From the NCBI RefSeq assembly GCF_026342405.1, contig NZ_JAPEMU010000001.1:6262001-6326000 (forward strand): 64,000 nt of DNA, given 5' to 3'. The translations under genes and the position numbers were made by a program. This document shows positions 39,923 through 48,896 of this stretch, in pieces. The DNA comes from Kitasatospora sp. NBC_00240 (lineage in GTDB: Bacteria > Actinomycetota > Actinomycetes > Streptomycetales > Streptomycetaceae). Numbering within the stretch: the first letter of the stretch is position 1; each line of letters opens with the position of its first letter. The notes beneath the pieces were generated by a model, which saw only the letters and a program-made list of their open reading frames with translations, was not told the origin of the DNA and made no database searches.

Positions 39923-42325
39923 CTACCCCTGCTGCGGCGGCTGGCCCTGCGGCGGGTAGCCGTAGCCGCCCTGCGGGGGCTGTTGCTGCTGCTGGGCCCA
40001 CTCCTGCGGCAGCTGCTGCTGCTGCCCGCCCGGGGCGGCCTGCTGCGGCGGGTAGCCGTACCCGGGGGGCGGCGGCGGGGCCTGTCCCGGCTGCGGGGCC
40101 CAGGGGGCGCCGGGTGCGGGCTGGCCGGGCTGGTGCTGCGGGTGGCCGCCCTGGCCGCCCTCGGGCCCGCCGGCGGGCGGGTACTGCTGCTGGGCCCACT
40201 CGCCGGGCTGGGCCTGCTGCTGCGGGTACGGCTGTCCCGGGTACGGCTGTGCGGCGGCCTGCTGCCAGCCGCCCGCCTGCTGACCGGCGGCCTGCTGGGC
40301 CCGGATGATGTCCTCGCCGACCAGGGTGGCCAGCTCGAAGTAGGCCTCCCGGACCTTGGGGCGCATCATGTCGAGGTTGACCTCGGCGCCGGCGGCCAGA
40401 CTCTCGTCGAAGGGCACCACCACGACACCGCGGCAGCGGGTCTGGAAGTGCGCGACGATGTCCTCGACCTTGATCATCTTGCTGGTCTCGCGCACCCCGG
40501 AGACCACCGTGATGGAGCGCTGGACCAGGTCCGCGTACCCGTGCGCGGAGAGCCAGTCCAGCGTGGTGGAGGCGCTGCTGGCGCCGTCCACGCTGGGCGT
40601 GGAGACGATGATCAGCTGGTCGGCGAGGTCCAGCACCCCGCGCATCGCGCTGTAGAGCAGCCCGGTGCCCGAGTCGGTCAGGATGATCGGGTACTGCCGG
40701 CCCAGCACGTCGATGACCTGGCGGTAGTCCGAGTCGTTGAACGTGGTCGAGACGGCCGGGTCGACGTCGTTCGCCAGGATCTCCAGGCCCGAGTGCAGGT
40801 CCTGCGAGGTGAACTGGCGGATGTCCATGTAGCTGCGCAGGTGCGGGATGGCCGTCACCAGGTCGCGGATGGTCGCACCGGTCTGCCGCTTGACCCGGCG
40901 CCCGAGGGTGCCGGCGTCCGGGTTGGCGTCGATCGCGATCACCTTGTCCTGGCGCTCGCTGGCCAGGGTGGCCCCGAGCGAGGTGGTGGTCGTGGTCTTG
41001 CCGACGCCGCCCTTGAGGCTGATCACCGCGATCCGGTAGCAGCTCATCACCGGGGTGCGGATGACCTCCAGCTTGCGGGCCCGGTCGGCCGCCGCCGCCT
41101 TGCCGCCGAACTGGAAGCGCGACTGCTGGCGCTGCTGCTTCGGCTGGCTGCGCAGCAGGCGGTCCGAGGACAGCTCGACGGCGGCGGTGTAGCCGAGCGG
41201 CGCGCCGTGCGCGGTCTGCTGCGGGGGTCCGGCCTGCTGGAAAGCGGCCGGCGCCTGCGGGACACCGCCCTGCTGCGGCCAGCCGGGCTGACCGCCCTGC
41301 TGGGGCTGCTGCGGCGGCTGGTAGGCGTTCGGCTGCGGCCAGCCGCCCTGGCGCGGGTCGACCGGCGGGCCGGGCGCGGGCTGCTGCTGCGGGGTCTGCT
41401 GCTGCGGCGGCTGGGCCTGCTGGGGGGCCTGCGGGGGGTACGGCTGCTGCGGCGCCTGCGGCGGGTAGCCGTAGCCGCCCTGCTGCTGCGCCTGCTGCTG
41501 GGCCCACTGCGCGGCCTGCTGGTCCTGGCCGGGGTACTGCTGCTGCGGCGGCTGGGCCTGCTGGGGGGCCTGCTGGGGGTACGGCTGCTGCGGTGCCTGC
41601 GGCGGGTAGGGCTGCTGGGCCTGCGGCGGGTACTGCTGCTGCTGCGGCGGGGCTTGCTGCTGGACCTGCTGGGGGTACGGCTGCTGCTGCGCCTGCGGCG
41701 GGTACGGCTGCGGGGCCTGCTGCTGGGCCGGCGCGGCCTGGTACTGCTGGGCCTCGGGCCCCACCGCCCACGGCGGCTGCTGCTCCGGCGCGGGGGCAGG
41801 GGCGGCGACCTGCTGCTCCGGCACCGGCGGCGCGGCCTGGACGGCGGCCTCCGCCGGGGCGGGCGCGGGCGGCACCGCGGCGACCGGCGGCTGCTCGGCG
41901 GCCTGCGGCTGTACGGGGACGGGGGCCGGTACGGGCGCGGGCGCCGTCACGACGGGCTCGGGCACCGGAGCGGGGCCGGGCGCCGGCGCGGCTTCGACCA
42001 CCGGCGCCACGGGAGCGGCCGGCGCGGGAGCGACCGGGGCCGGCACCGGAGCGGGCGCGGCGACCTCGACCGGCACCGCGGCGACCGGGGCCGGTCCGGC
42101 CTGGGCCGGTGCGGCCTGGGCCGGTGCGGCCTGGGCCGGTGCGCCCTGGACCGGTGCGCCCTGGGCGGGAACGGCCGGCGCCTCGGGAGCCTGGGCGCCC
42201 ACCGGCCCGGCCGGCTCGCTCTGGGTGTACCAGGACGGGGGAGTGTAGTCGGGCGCGTCGGACCAGTCGTCGTCGTCCTCCGCCGCGTTGTCGCCGACGT
42301 AGACGCCGTCCCGATCGCTGCTCAC
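39923..42325 (-). CDS. MinD/ParA-like ATPase with P/Q/A/Y-rich tails, ESX-linked (EspI-like)
   Basis: This 800-residue protein carries a SIMIBI-class ATPase core in residues ~420-690. It has a deviant Walker A (ISLKGGVGKTTTTTSLGA, about residue 437 on), then VIAIDANPDAGTLGRRV, then PIILTDSGTGLLYSAM. Such ATPases include EspI of mycobacterial ESX-1. About 400 N-terminal residues are a repetitive Pro/Ala/Val then Gln/Pro/Tyr-rich region, and the C-terminal ~100 residues return to QQPYPQQ/YGYPPQ repeats. GTG at 42325 is chosen for its GAGGGA box; ATG at 42373 is possible. It is the last gene of the minus-strand set eccE-unknown-ATPase, so a regulatory role in type VII secretion is inferred. Confidence 0.85.
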   Translation of the reverse strand: MSSDRDGVYVGDNAAEDDDDWSDAPDYTPPSWYTQSEPAGPVGAQAPEAPAVPAQGAPVQGAPAQAAPAQAAPAQAGPAPVAAVPVEVAAPAPVPAPVAPAPAAPVAPVVEAAPAPGPAPVPEPVVTAPAPVPAPVPVQPQAAEQPPVAAVPPAPAPAEAAVQAAPPVPEQQVAAPAPAPEQQPPWAVGPEAQQYQAAPAQQQAPQPYPPQAQQQPYPQQVQQQAPPQQQQYPPQAQQPYPPQAPQQPYPQQAPQQAQPPQQQYPGQDQQAAQWAQQQAQQQGGYGYPPQAPQQPYPPQAPQQAQPPQQQTPQQQPAPGPPVDPRQGGWPQPNAYQPPQQPQQGGQPGWPQQGGVPQAPAAFQQAGPPQQTAHGAPLGYTAAVELSSDRLLRSQPKQQRQQSRFQFGGKAAAADRARKLEVIRTPVMSCYRIAVISLKGGVGKTTTTTSLGATLASERQDKVIAIDANPDAGTLGRRVKRQTGATIRDLVTAIPHLRSYMDIRQFTSQDLHSGLEILANDVDPAVSTTFNDSDYRQVIDVLGRQYPIILTDSGTGLLYSAMRGVLDLADQLIIVSTPSVDGASSASTTLDWLSAHGYADLVQRSITVVSGVRETSKMIKVEDIVAHFQTRCRGVVVVPFDESLAAGAEVNLDMMRPKVREAYFELATLVGEDIIRAQQAAGQQAGGWQQAAAQPYPGQPYPQQQAQPGEWAQQQYPPAGGPEGGQGGHPQHQPGQPAPGAPWAPQPGQAPPPPPGYGYPPQQAAPGGQQQQLPQEWAQQQQQPPQGGYGYPPQGQPPQQG
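42098..42170 (-). repeat. 15-base tandem repeats in the N-terminal tail of the MinD-like gene
   Basis: Three exact 15-base units (42098-42112, 42113-42127, 42128-42142) and two diverged ones encode a five-residue repeat of the type QAAPA. Similar but longer Gln/Pro/Tyr repeats fill 41240-41740. Confidence 0.8.
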
Positions 42326-42487
42326 TTGGGCTCCCTCGTGTTCGCCGCCGCTGTTCGCGGTGCCGTTGCGCATCAAGATTAGGACGTGAATCGGCCCGCG
42401 CTGAAGGCGGTGTCTCATCTTGTCCGGGGAACGCCCTCCACCGGGTGACTCCCGGGGCTCCGGCCCGCGTCGCCCTCCCCGCCCCGG

Positions 42488-43258
42488 TCAGTCCATCCGG
42501 CGCGGGGCGCCCAGCACCTGGGTCTCGGCCTGGCCGGCGACGGTCCGGACGTACTGACGCCGCATCCGGGTCGCCCAGAGCGTGATGTCCTCGCCCAGCG
42601 TGGGCAGCGAGGCCACGTCCTGGTCACCGAGCGACAGCACCCGGCCGACCAGCTCGGCCTCCTGGGGGGAGATCCGCTGCAGGCCGACCAGGTCGGCGGC
42701 GTTCAGCACCCGGGCGGCGTTCGGCCCGAGGTACGGCAGCAGGGTCAGGGTGGTCTGCCAGGGCGCGGCCGACAGCCGGCTGCGCGGCGGACGGGCGCCG
42801 AGGTCCCGGACCACCAGGACCGGCGAGGCCACCGAGGCGCCCTGCGGCCCGAGCCGGCCCACCTGGTGCACGGTCACGCACGGCTGGCCGCCGCCCGCGG
42901 CCTGCGCCATCGGGGCCCACAGCTGCGGTCGGGCGGTCTCGACGGCGATCCGGGCGCCGGTGGCGGCCGCCCGCAGCGCGATGATCTGGGCCGTCCAGAC
43001 CCCGCCGACCAGCACCAGGTCGTAGGCGGTGGGCCGGAACAGGCCGAGTACGGCGGGCTGCTGCTGCGGGTCCACGCCGATCACCACGCCGTCGTCGCCG
43101 ACCGGGAAGGCCATCGCGCCGAGGTCCTCGGGGTTGAGGACGTGCTTCTCCCGCTTGGGCCCGCGCAGGCCGAAGCCGGGCAGGATCCGGGGCCGGGCCC
43201 GGGTCTGCTCGGTGCCCGGCGCCGGGGCGGGAGCGGTGGGGTAGGTCTGGTACGCCAT
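42488..43258 (-). CDS. Uncharacterised protein coupled to eccE
   Basis: This 256-residue soluble protein is not confidently recognised. Its ATG overlaps the eccE stop as ATGA (43256-43260 region), so it is translationally coupled to EccE and surely part of the secretion locus. After a Pro/Ala-rich head comes VIGVDPQQQPAVLGLFRPTAYDLVLVGGVWTAQIIALRAAATGARIAVET, which has the spacing of an EccC/FtsK-like P-loop region (strand, turn GGVWTAQ, helix) but lacks the lysine. The C-terminal part ends with a helix LWATRMRRQYVRTVAG. A degenerate ATPase fold acting as a partner of EccC or of the adjacent MinD protein is my guess. Confidence 0.85.
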   Translation of the reverse strand: MAYQTYPTAPAPAPGTEQTRARPRILPGFGLRGPKREKHVLNPEDLGAMAFPVGDDGVVIGVDPQQQPAVLGLFRPTAYDLVLVGGVWTAQIIALRAAATGARIAVETARPQLWAPMAQAAGGGQPCVTVHQVGRLGPQGASVASPVLVVRDLGARPPRSRLSAAPWQTTLTLLPYLGPNAARVLNAADLVGLQRISPQEAELVGRVLSLGDQDVASLPTLGEDITLWATRMRRQYVRTVAGQAETQVLGAPRRMD

Positions 43259-44637
43259 CAGGAAGTCCCTCCCAGGGGCAGCGTGGCGAGCAGGCCGGGG
43301 GCCTGCTCCAGGTCGAGCCGGTTCAGGCCGAGGCCGGCGCTCTGGGCGCGGGCCTCCACCAGCCGCCCGACCTGGGCGACCTCGCTCTCGCTGCGCCCGG
43401 TCACCCGGACGTGCCCGCTGATCGCCACCGAGCCGCCGGTGCCGCGGCCGGCCGTCAGGCTGAAGGTGCTGGCCAGCGCGGGCGTCCCGGTGACCAGGTT
43501 GACCAGGTCGGGGGCCGCGATCCGGCCGGGCGCCCCGCCCGGGCGGCTGAGCTGCGGCCACTTCGAGATCCAGTAGGTGCTGTGCCAGCGGTCGTCGATC
43601 CGCCAGAACTTGGCGCTCTCCTGGGTGCGTCGGGCGTTCGCGCCGCCGCCGCCGGTGCCCTGACGGCCCGCCACGGCGATCGGGTTGGCGCAGGTGGAGA
43701 TGGCCAGCGCGGCGATCAGCTCGCGCTCGTCCAGTGCGGTCGCGGTGAAGCCGGCGCCGTTGAGCCGCCCGGCCAGCTGGTCGGTGACGCGCTGCAGGGC
43801 CTTGCGGGCGCCCTCCTCGCCGCCGCCGCGGGCGAGGACGGCCGTGGAGGCCTGCTCCGGGTTGAGCTTGAGGGCGACCCAGGTGAGCCGCAGGCCGGGG
43901 GTGGCGATGCCGTCCGGCAGCTGCTGGTAGGCGCGGGCGGCGAGCGACTGGTCGGGCAGGTGCGGGGCCGGCGCGGGCTGGGTGTGCTGGACCAGCTGCA
44001 CCGACTCCAGGGCGATGTCGTCCACCTGGAGGGCCGAGCAGATGACGTCCAGCGGCAGCGGGAGCGCGGTGCGCACCGGGCGCAGCGGCTGGTCCTTCGC
44101 CTGGACGAGCAGGATCGAGCTGAGGAAGGTGCCGTCGCCCACCATGCCGGTCTCCCGGCGTACGGGCCGGCCGCCGAAGTCGGCCTCGGTGGCGTGGGTG
44201 CAGGTGCGCAGGGCCGGTTCGAGTTCCAGGGCCGGCGCCAGCGCCGGGTCGGTGCCGGCCGGCGGGATGTTCTCCGCGGCCTTCTTCCGACGGGCCTTCA
44301 GCGCGGAACGGACCCGCAGTGCCTCCGGGATGGTGCGCCCGCGCAGCGGGGTCAGGGCGACCACCACGAGCGCGGCGGAGACCACCGCGAACGCGCCGGC
44401 GGCGGCCTTGCCGATCGTCCAGCCGACGGCGACCAGCGCCACCGCGACCTCGATCAGCACGAGTTGCTGCAGCCTCAGTCGGCTGCCGAGCAGTCCGGGC
44501 CGCGGGTGGACTCGGACCGGAACCGCCGAGGCCGGGGTGCCCGGCGCGGCCTGCGCGGGGCGGCCGCGCCGGCTCGCGCGGCTCCCGTCCCGGCTCTGCG
44601 ATGTACTGCGTCGCCCTGGAGCGGTCTGGCTTGGCAT
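43258..44637 (-). CDS. eccE: Type VII secretion protein EccE
   Basis: This 459-residue membrane component of the ESX machinery has a basic N-terminus (residues 1-~55). Two adjacent hydrophobic helices follow (LVLIEVAVALVAVGWTIG at ~59-76 and GAFAVVSAALVVVAL at ~81-95), then a cytoplasmic domain containing ALRTCTHATEADFGGRPVRRETGMVGDG and RLTWVALKLNPEQA. In mycobacteria EccE lies at the periphery of the EccBCDE membrane complex. The gene is divergent from eccB, 217 bases away, and overlaps the following gene by ATGA. The assignment comes from architecture and context. Confidence 0.82.
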   Translation of the reverse strand: MPSQTAPGRRSTSQSRDGSRASRRGRPAQAAPGTPASAVPVRVHPRPGLLGSRLRLQQLVLIEVAVALVAVGWTIGKAAAGAFAVVSAALVVVALTPLRGRTIPEALRVRSALKARRKKAAENIPPAGTDPALAPALELEPALRTCTHATEADFGGRPVRRETGMVGDGTFLSSILLVQAKDQPLRPVRTALPLPLDVICSALQVDDIALESVQLVQHTQPAPAPHLPDQSLAARAYQQLPDGIATPGLRLTWVALKLNPEQASTAVLARGGGEEGARKALQRVTDQLAGRLNGAGFTATALDERELIAALAISTCANPIAVAGRQGTGGGGANARRTQESAKFWRIDDRWHSTYWISKWPQLSRPGGAPGRIAAPDLVNLVTGTPALASTFSLTAGRGTGGSVAISGHVRVTGRSESEVAQVGRLVEARAQSAGLGLNRLDLEQAPGLLATLPLGGTS

Positions 44638-44854
44638 CCCCCGAATGACCCTCTCTGATCAGATATCGCGGCCCGGTTGGCTGGTTCGCGAACCGTACCC
44701 GTACCGTACTCACCGTCTGCTGCCGCATCGTAGAGGGTTTGCTGTGGCCCTCGCCCGGCGGGTGGCAGACTCGCGGACGGTCCGGCCGCCGGACACCGCG
44801 CCATGACTGCAGGTCACACAGCAGATGTCGGTCATACAGGGGAGACGACGAGCA

Positions 44855-46513
44855 ATGGCATCACGCCGGGACGAGCTGAACGCCTACACCTTCGCCCGCA
44901 AGCGCACGGTCGGGGCCTTCCTGCTGCCGGGTGGCGGCGGCAACGACGAGGACGCCCCGCGGCCGGTCAAGGCGGTCCTGCCCAGCGTCATCGTCGGGAC
45001 GCTGATCGTGGGCGGTTTCGGCCTCTGGGGGGCCTTCAAGCCCAGTGCGCCGCTGAACTGGGACAGCACCAAGAACATCATCCAGGGCAAGACGTCGTAC
45101 ACCCGGTACGTGGTGCTGCTCGACGACGACAAGAAGACCAAGCGGCTGCACCAGGTGCTGAACATGTCCTCGGCCCGGCTGGTGGTGCCGGCGGACGCCA
45201 AGGTGGTGGTGGTCGCGGACAAGGTGCTCGACGCCTACCCCAACCACGGTGCGACCATCGGCATCCCGTACGCGCCGGACAAGCTGCCGACCAAGGCGGT
45301 GGCCGGCCAGCCGATGAAGTGGTCGGTGTGCAACAAGCCCGGCCCCGACGACAAGCGCGAGACGGTCAACCAGGCCGTGTTCGTCGCGGGCGGCGCGGAC
45401 GCCAAGGACCTGGAGGCCAAGAACAAGGTTCTGGACACCGACCAGTCGCTGCTCGTCCAGGAGGTGGACGAGGCGCAGGTCAACGGCCAGCAGGGCGCCC
45501 CGACCACCCAGAGCGAGCTGGAGCTCTACCTGGTCGACTCGCAGGGTCGCAAGCACGCGATCGGCGGCACCCAGACCTCCGACCAGGAGAAGAAGGCGCT
45601 GGTCACCGCGATCTTCGGGGAGAGCGCCGTCCCGCAGCGGGTGAAGAAGGACTGGCTGGCCACGCTGCAGCGCGGGGTGGCGATCAGCTTCCCGCAGGTG
45701 CCCGGGATGAACCCGGCGGTGAAGACGGCCAATTCCAAGGTCGCGCTGCACAACGTCGAGGACCGGAAGATCGGCCGGCTGGTCAAGTACGGCGAGAAGT
45801 ACTACGTCGTCGGCGAGAGCGAGCTGTTCCCGATCACGCAGTTCCAGAGCATGCTGCTGCTGCGCAACCCGGCCCTGCAGTACCTGTACAACCAGGACAA
45901 GGACACCCACCCGAGGATCGACGAGCTGACCCCGGAGGAGCAGTCGAACTTCGGCCAGGGCCTGTTGACGGACAACAAGCTGAAGCTGCCCGACGACTGG
46001 CCGGCCAAGGCCGGCGAGCCGGTGAACAACTGGACCGCCGCCAAGGACCGCAAGGAGGTCGTCTGCAGCACCTTCGAGGGTGTCGCGGAGGACGGCAAGA
46101 CGCCCAGGCGCAGTGTCTGGGTCGGCACGGAGTACCCCGGGAAGTACACGGGCATCACCGCCTCGGCCCGGGTGACGGCCGGGTTCGGCCTGTTCTACCG
46201 GGCGCTGGACAACGAGGCGGGCGGCTCCGGCAGCAGCTACCTGATCACCGAGACCGGGCTGCGCTACGCGGTGCAGGCCAACGGTGACGGCGGCCGCAAG
46301 AAGGCGGCCACCCCGCAGCCGGGGCAGTCGTCCCCGCCGGCGGCCGCCGACCAGCAGCCCGCGCAGCAGGGCCAGCCGGAGGCCGGCAACGCGCAGGCCA
46401 GGCTGGGCTACAACGAGCTCCAGCCCGCGCTGGTGCCGCGGGAGTGGTCCGACCTGGTGCCCAGCGGCCCCGCGCTCAGCGAGGAGGCGGCGTCCCAGGA
46501 GCAGGATTCCTGA
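44855..46513 (+). CDS. eccB: Type VII secretion protein EccB
   Basis: This 552-residue EccB subunit starts MASRRDELNAYTFARKRTVGAFLLP, the family signature. It has one transmembrane helix (about residues 39-60) and a large extracytoplasmic domain with the typical repeat-like fold (KTSYTRYVVLLDD, ATIGIPYAPDKLP, LYLVDSQGRKHAIGG, FPITQFQSMLLLRN, GLRYAVQ). A Pro/Gln-rich stretch precedes the C-terminal LGYNELQPALVPREWSDLVPSGPALSEEAA. ATG at 44855 follows GGGGAGACGACGAGCA. It is followed by the two WXG100 genes. Confidence 0.95.
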   Translation: MASRRDELNAYTFARKRTVGAFLLPGGGGNDEDAPRPVKAVLPSVIVGTLIVGGFGLWGAFKPSAPLNWDSTKNIIQGKTSYTRYVVLLDDDKKTKRLHQVLNMSSARLVVPADAKVVVVADKVLDAYPNHGATIGIPYAPDKLPTKAVAGQPMKWSVCNKPGPDDKRETVNQAVFVAGGADAKDLEAKNKVLDTDQSLLVQEVDEAQVNGQQGAPTTQSELELYLVDSQGRKHAIGGTQTSDQEKKALVTAIFGESAVPQRVKKDWLATLQRGVAISFPQVPGMNPAVKTANSKVALHNVEDRKIGRLVKYGEKYYVVGESELFPITQFQSMLLLRNPALQYLYNQDKDTHPRIDELTPEEQSNFGQGLLTDNKLKLPDDWPAKAGEPVNNWTAAKDRKEVVCSTFEGVAEDGKTPRRSVWVGTEYPGKYTGITASARVTAGFGLFYRALDNEAGGSGSSYLITETGLRYAVQANGDGGRKKAATPQPGQSSPPAAADQQPAQQGQPEAGNAQARLGYNELQPALVPREWSDLVPSGPALSEEAASQEQDS

Positions 46514-46576
46514 CATTCGCTCAGGTAACAGGCCTGGCACCACTGTCATGGTCTGGTAACTTCCGGGATCCCGGTG

Positions 46577-46605
46577 TTGGGCCTCGCGCTGACGCCTACT
46601 AAAGT
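46577..46605 (+). promoter_or_regulatory. Probable promoter of the esx genes with 5' hairpin
   Basis: TTGGGC (46577-46582) and TAAAGT (46600-46605) are 17 bases apart, a good vegetative match. Immediately downstream, 46612-46633 forms a 7-bp hairpin (AGGCACC/GGTGCCT), which would lie at the very 5' end of the transcript and may stabilise it. The leader to the first WXG100 gene is about 80 bases. Confidence 0.5.
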
Positions 46606-46693
46606 GCTGGGAGGCACCGCACGGGTGGTGCCTGCGGGTGGGCCTTGTCAGGACACCCGGACACAATGTCTGTCTCATGGGGGACGGTAGATC

Positions 46694-47002
46694 ATGGCTG
46701 GTCAGTTCAGGACGACCGCTGAAGAGATGGATGCTTTCGCCAAGCACATGGGCGAGGTCAGCGACCAGGTGCAGGGCGAGCTGAAGAAGCTCGACGGCAT
46801 CGTGTCGCAGATCGCCTCGGGCTGGCAGGGCCAGGCCGCGACGGCCTACCAGAACCTTCAGAACCGCTTCAACGAGGACGCGAAGGGGCTGAACGAGGCG
46901 CTGCGCGCGATCCAGAACGCGATCGAGCTCACCACCAAGGCCTACGCCGCCACCGAGGCCGCGCAGCAGTCCGCGCTCGGCCAGGTCGCCGGCCAGATCT
47001 GA
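46694..47002 (+). CDS. WXG100 family type VII secretion target (EsxA/EsxB-like)
   Basis: This 102-residue helical-hairpin protein is secreted by ESX systems as a dimer with its partner. The WXG turn is at W44-Q45-G46 (ASGWQGQA). Two long amphipathic helices flank it, and a YxxxE secretion-like motif (YAATE) lies near the C-terminus. ATG at 46694 is preceded by GGGGGACGGTAG. It is followed after 79 bases by a second WXG100 gene; which one corresponds to EsxA or EsxB is not decided here. Confidence 0.95.
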   Translation: MAGQFRTTAEEMDAFAKHMGEVSDQVQGELKKLDGIVSQIASGWQGQAATAYQNLQNRFNEDAKGLNEALRAIQNAIELTTKAYAATEAAQQSALGQVAGQI

Positions 47003-47081
47003 TCCGGTCGCCGCGAGGCAACCGCGTCACTCGTTCCTCGGTCCTCACGGGGACCGAAATCGATCTCGACAGGGAGACAGC

Positions 47082-47372
47082 ATGTCCGGGCAGATTCTCG
47101 TCAATTTCGCCACCATCTCGGGCGCCGGCGCCGAGGTCCGGGCCACCGCGGCCCGTATCCAGTCCCAGCTCGACGAGCTGAAGGCCGGTGTCACCAAGAT
47201 CGCCGCTTCCTGGGAGGGCGCGGCCCAGCAGGGCTACCAGGCCCACCAGAAGAAGTGGGACGACAAGGCCGCCGACCTGCAGCAGGTCCTCAGCCAGATC
47301 GGCTCCTCTCTCGACCAGGCGGCGTCCAGCTACCAGGACACCGAGAAGAAGAACCAGCAGATCTGGAGCTGA
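47082..47372 (+). CDS. WXG100 family type VII secretion target (second partner)
   Basis: This 96-residue WXG100 protein has W44-E45-G46 (AASWEGAA) between two helices and a C-terminal YQDTEKKNQQIW, matching the YxxxD/E secretion signal. It likely forms a heterodimer with the preceding WXG100 protein, and its C-terminal tail may be what EccC recognises. The ATG at 47082 is preceded by GGGAGACAGC. A hairpin follows at 47414. Confidence 0.95.
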   Translation: MSGQILVNFATISGAGAEVRATAARIQSQLDELKAGVTKIAASWEGAAQQGYQAHQKKWDDKAADLQQVLSQIGSSLDQAASSYQDTEKKNQQIWS

Positions 47373-47413
47373 TCAGACTCACTCCGTGAGGGGTGAGCTC
47401 AACTCCGCTGTAC

Positions 47414-47443
47414 GGGGCGGGCGTCCGAGAGGGCGCCCGCCCC
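47414..47443 (+). terminator. Hairpin between the esx genes and the mycosin gene
   Basis: A 10-bp stem GGGGCGGGCG / CGCCCGCCCC with a 10-base loop lies 41 bases after the second WXG100 stop. It may partly terminate the abundant esx transcript before mycP. Confidence 0.6.
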
Positions 47444-47511
47444 TCGCGCGCACGGGAGCCGCGCCGTCCGGCCCGGCCGGACCGCTCCCGATCACGACCA
47501 CGGGTGGACAT

Positions 47512-48780
47512 ATGAGGGGTGGCACGGTGTCGGTGGGTACGTACCGGAAGGCAGCCGCGTTGGCGGCTTCGCTCGTGGTGGCCGGCAGTCTCGCCGCGAC
47601 CCCCGCGTACGCCGCGCCGGGTGACCCGGGCACGACCTGGTCGCCCATCGGGATCTCCGCCGCCGGTGACTGCCCCAGCCCCGCGAAGGACGTCCCGGTC
47701 ACCCCGTGGTCCCTGCAGCGGGTGCTGCTCGACCAGCTCTGGCAGGACGACAAGGTGACCGGCGCCGGGGTGCTCGTCGCCGTGATCGACACCGGGGTGG
47801 ACGACGTCAACCCGCAGCTGGCGGGCAAGGTCACCAGCGGCGGTTCGCCGCTGAGGGACAAGGACAAGAACCCGGTGCCCGGCGACGGCAAGACCGACCT
47901 GGTCGGGCACGGCACCAAGGTGGCCGGCATCATCGCCGCCGCCAAGCGGGACGCCACCGGATTCGTCGGGCTCGCCAAGGGTGCCAACATCCTGTCCTTC
48001 CGGCAGAACGACAACGAGGGCAACGGCGACGTCGGCACCCTGGTCGAATCGATCCGGTCGGCGGTCGACCAGAACGCCCGCGTCATCAACATCTCCCAGG
48101 ACGTCCGCAGCAGCGACGACAGCGGCCGGTTCCCGGGCTACGACGCGCTGAAGGCCGCCGTCGAGTACGCGGAGTCCAAGAAGGTCGTGGTGGTGGCCTC
48201 CTCCGGCAACGACGGCCGCGAGGGCCCGACCTACCCGGCGGCCTACCCGACCGTGCTGGCGGTCGGCGCCTCCGACCGCAACAACGAGCGCGCGTCCTTC
48301 TCCCAGTACGGGGATTTCGTGGACGTCGCGGCCCCGGGCGTCGACATGCTCTCCACCGTCCCCAAGCAGGGCCAGTGCGTGGACAACGGCACCAGCTTCG
48401 CCGCCCCCTACGTGGCGGGCGTGGCGGCCCTGCTGGTGGGCGCGCACCCCGACTGGACGCCCGCGCAGGTCCGGGCCCGGATCGAGCAGACCGCCCAGCG
48501 CACCGAGCACGCGCAGAACCGGTTCATCGGCTGGGGCGTGGTCGACCCGGTGAAGGCGGTCACGAGCACCGCGCCGGCCGCCGACGCGGCGGTGCCCGAC
48601 AAGCCCCGCGCGCTGTCGGCCGGGGGAGTCGTCCCGATGCCGGTCGGCCTCGCCGAGACCCAGGCGGACCGGGACGCCCGGACCGCCACCTACGTCCTGG
48701 GCATCGGCGCCCTGCTGGTCGCCCTGCTCGGGGGCGGCGCGGTCGTGGTGCGGGACCACCGCAGGCGCGCGCGGGCCTGA
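47512..48780 (+). CDS. mycP: Mycosin, type VII secretion-associated subtilisin-like protease
   Basis: This 422-residue S8 serine protease is membrane-tethered outside the cell, where in mycobacteria it stabilises the ESX membrane complex. An N-terminal signal peptide is cleavable after AYA (~residue 34). The catalytic triad is D93 (VIDTGVDD), H133 (GHGTKVAG) and S295 (GTSFAAPYVAG). A C-terminal helix (TYVLGIGALLVALLGGGAVVV) and basic tail DHRRRARA complete it. ATG at 47512 is taken; GTG at 47527 with a better-placed AGGGGTGG box is a real alternative. Confidence 0.95.
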   Translation: MRGGTVSVGTYRKAAALAASLVVAGSLAATPAYAAPGDPGTTWSPIGISAAGDCPSPAKDVPVTPWSLQRVLLDQLWQDDKVTGAGVLVAVIDTGVDDVNPQLAGKVTSGGSPLRDKDKNPVPGDGKTDLVGHGTKVAGIIAAAKRDATGFVGLAKGANILSFRQNDNEGNGDVGTLVESIRSAVDQNARVINISQDVRSSDDSGRFPGYDALKAAVEYAESKKVVVVASSGNDGREGPTYPAAYPTVLAVGASDRNNERASFSQYGDFVDVAAPGVDMLSTVPKQGQCVDNGTSFAAPYVAGVAALLVGAHPDWTPAQVRARIEQTAQRTEHAQNRFIGWGVVDPVKAVTSTAPAADAAVPDKPRALSAGGVVPMPVGLAETQADRDARTATYVLGIGALLVALLGGGAVVVRDHRRRARA

Positions 48781-48896
48781 TCCGCCGGGCCCGACGTGTC
48801 GGGCTCCGAAGGGCCGGCCGGTGTAACGTCCGGGCCCGCCCACCGCATCTAACCAGTAGTCAGGGAGAACGAGCGGGCGGCAACGGGGGTTGGCGG

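Noticed and set aside
39940..42200. The dense repeats looked at first like a CRISPR array.
   Set aside because: There is no constant repeat with unique spacers of fixed length. The units are 9-15 bases, in frame, and encode low-complexity protein.
39983..42382. A ~800-codon plus-strand frame opposite the MinD-like gene, rich in Leu/Arg/Gly.
   Set aside because: It is the complement of the P/Q repeats. The minus strand has the Walker A motif, a start with Shine-Dalgarno and operon context.
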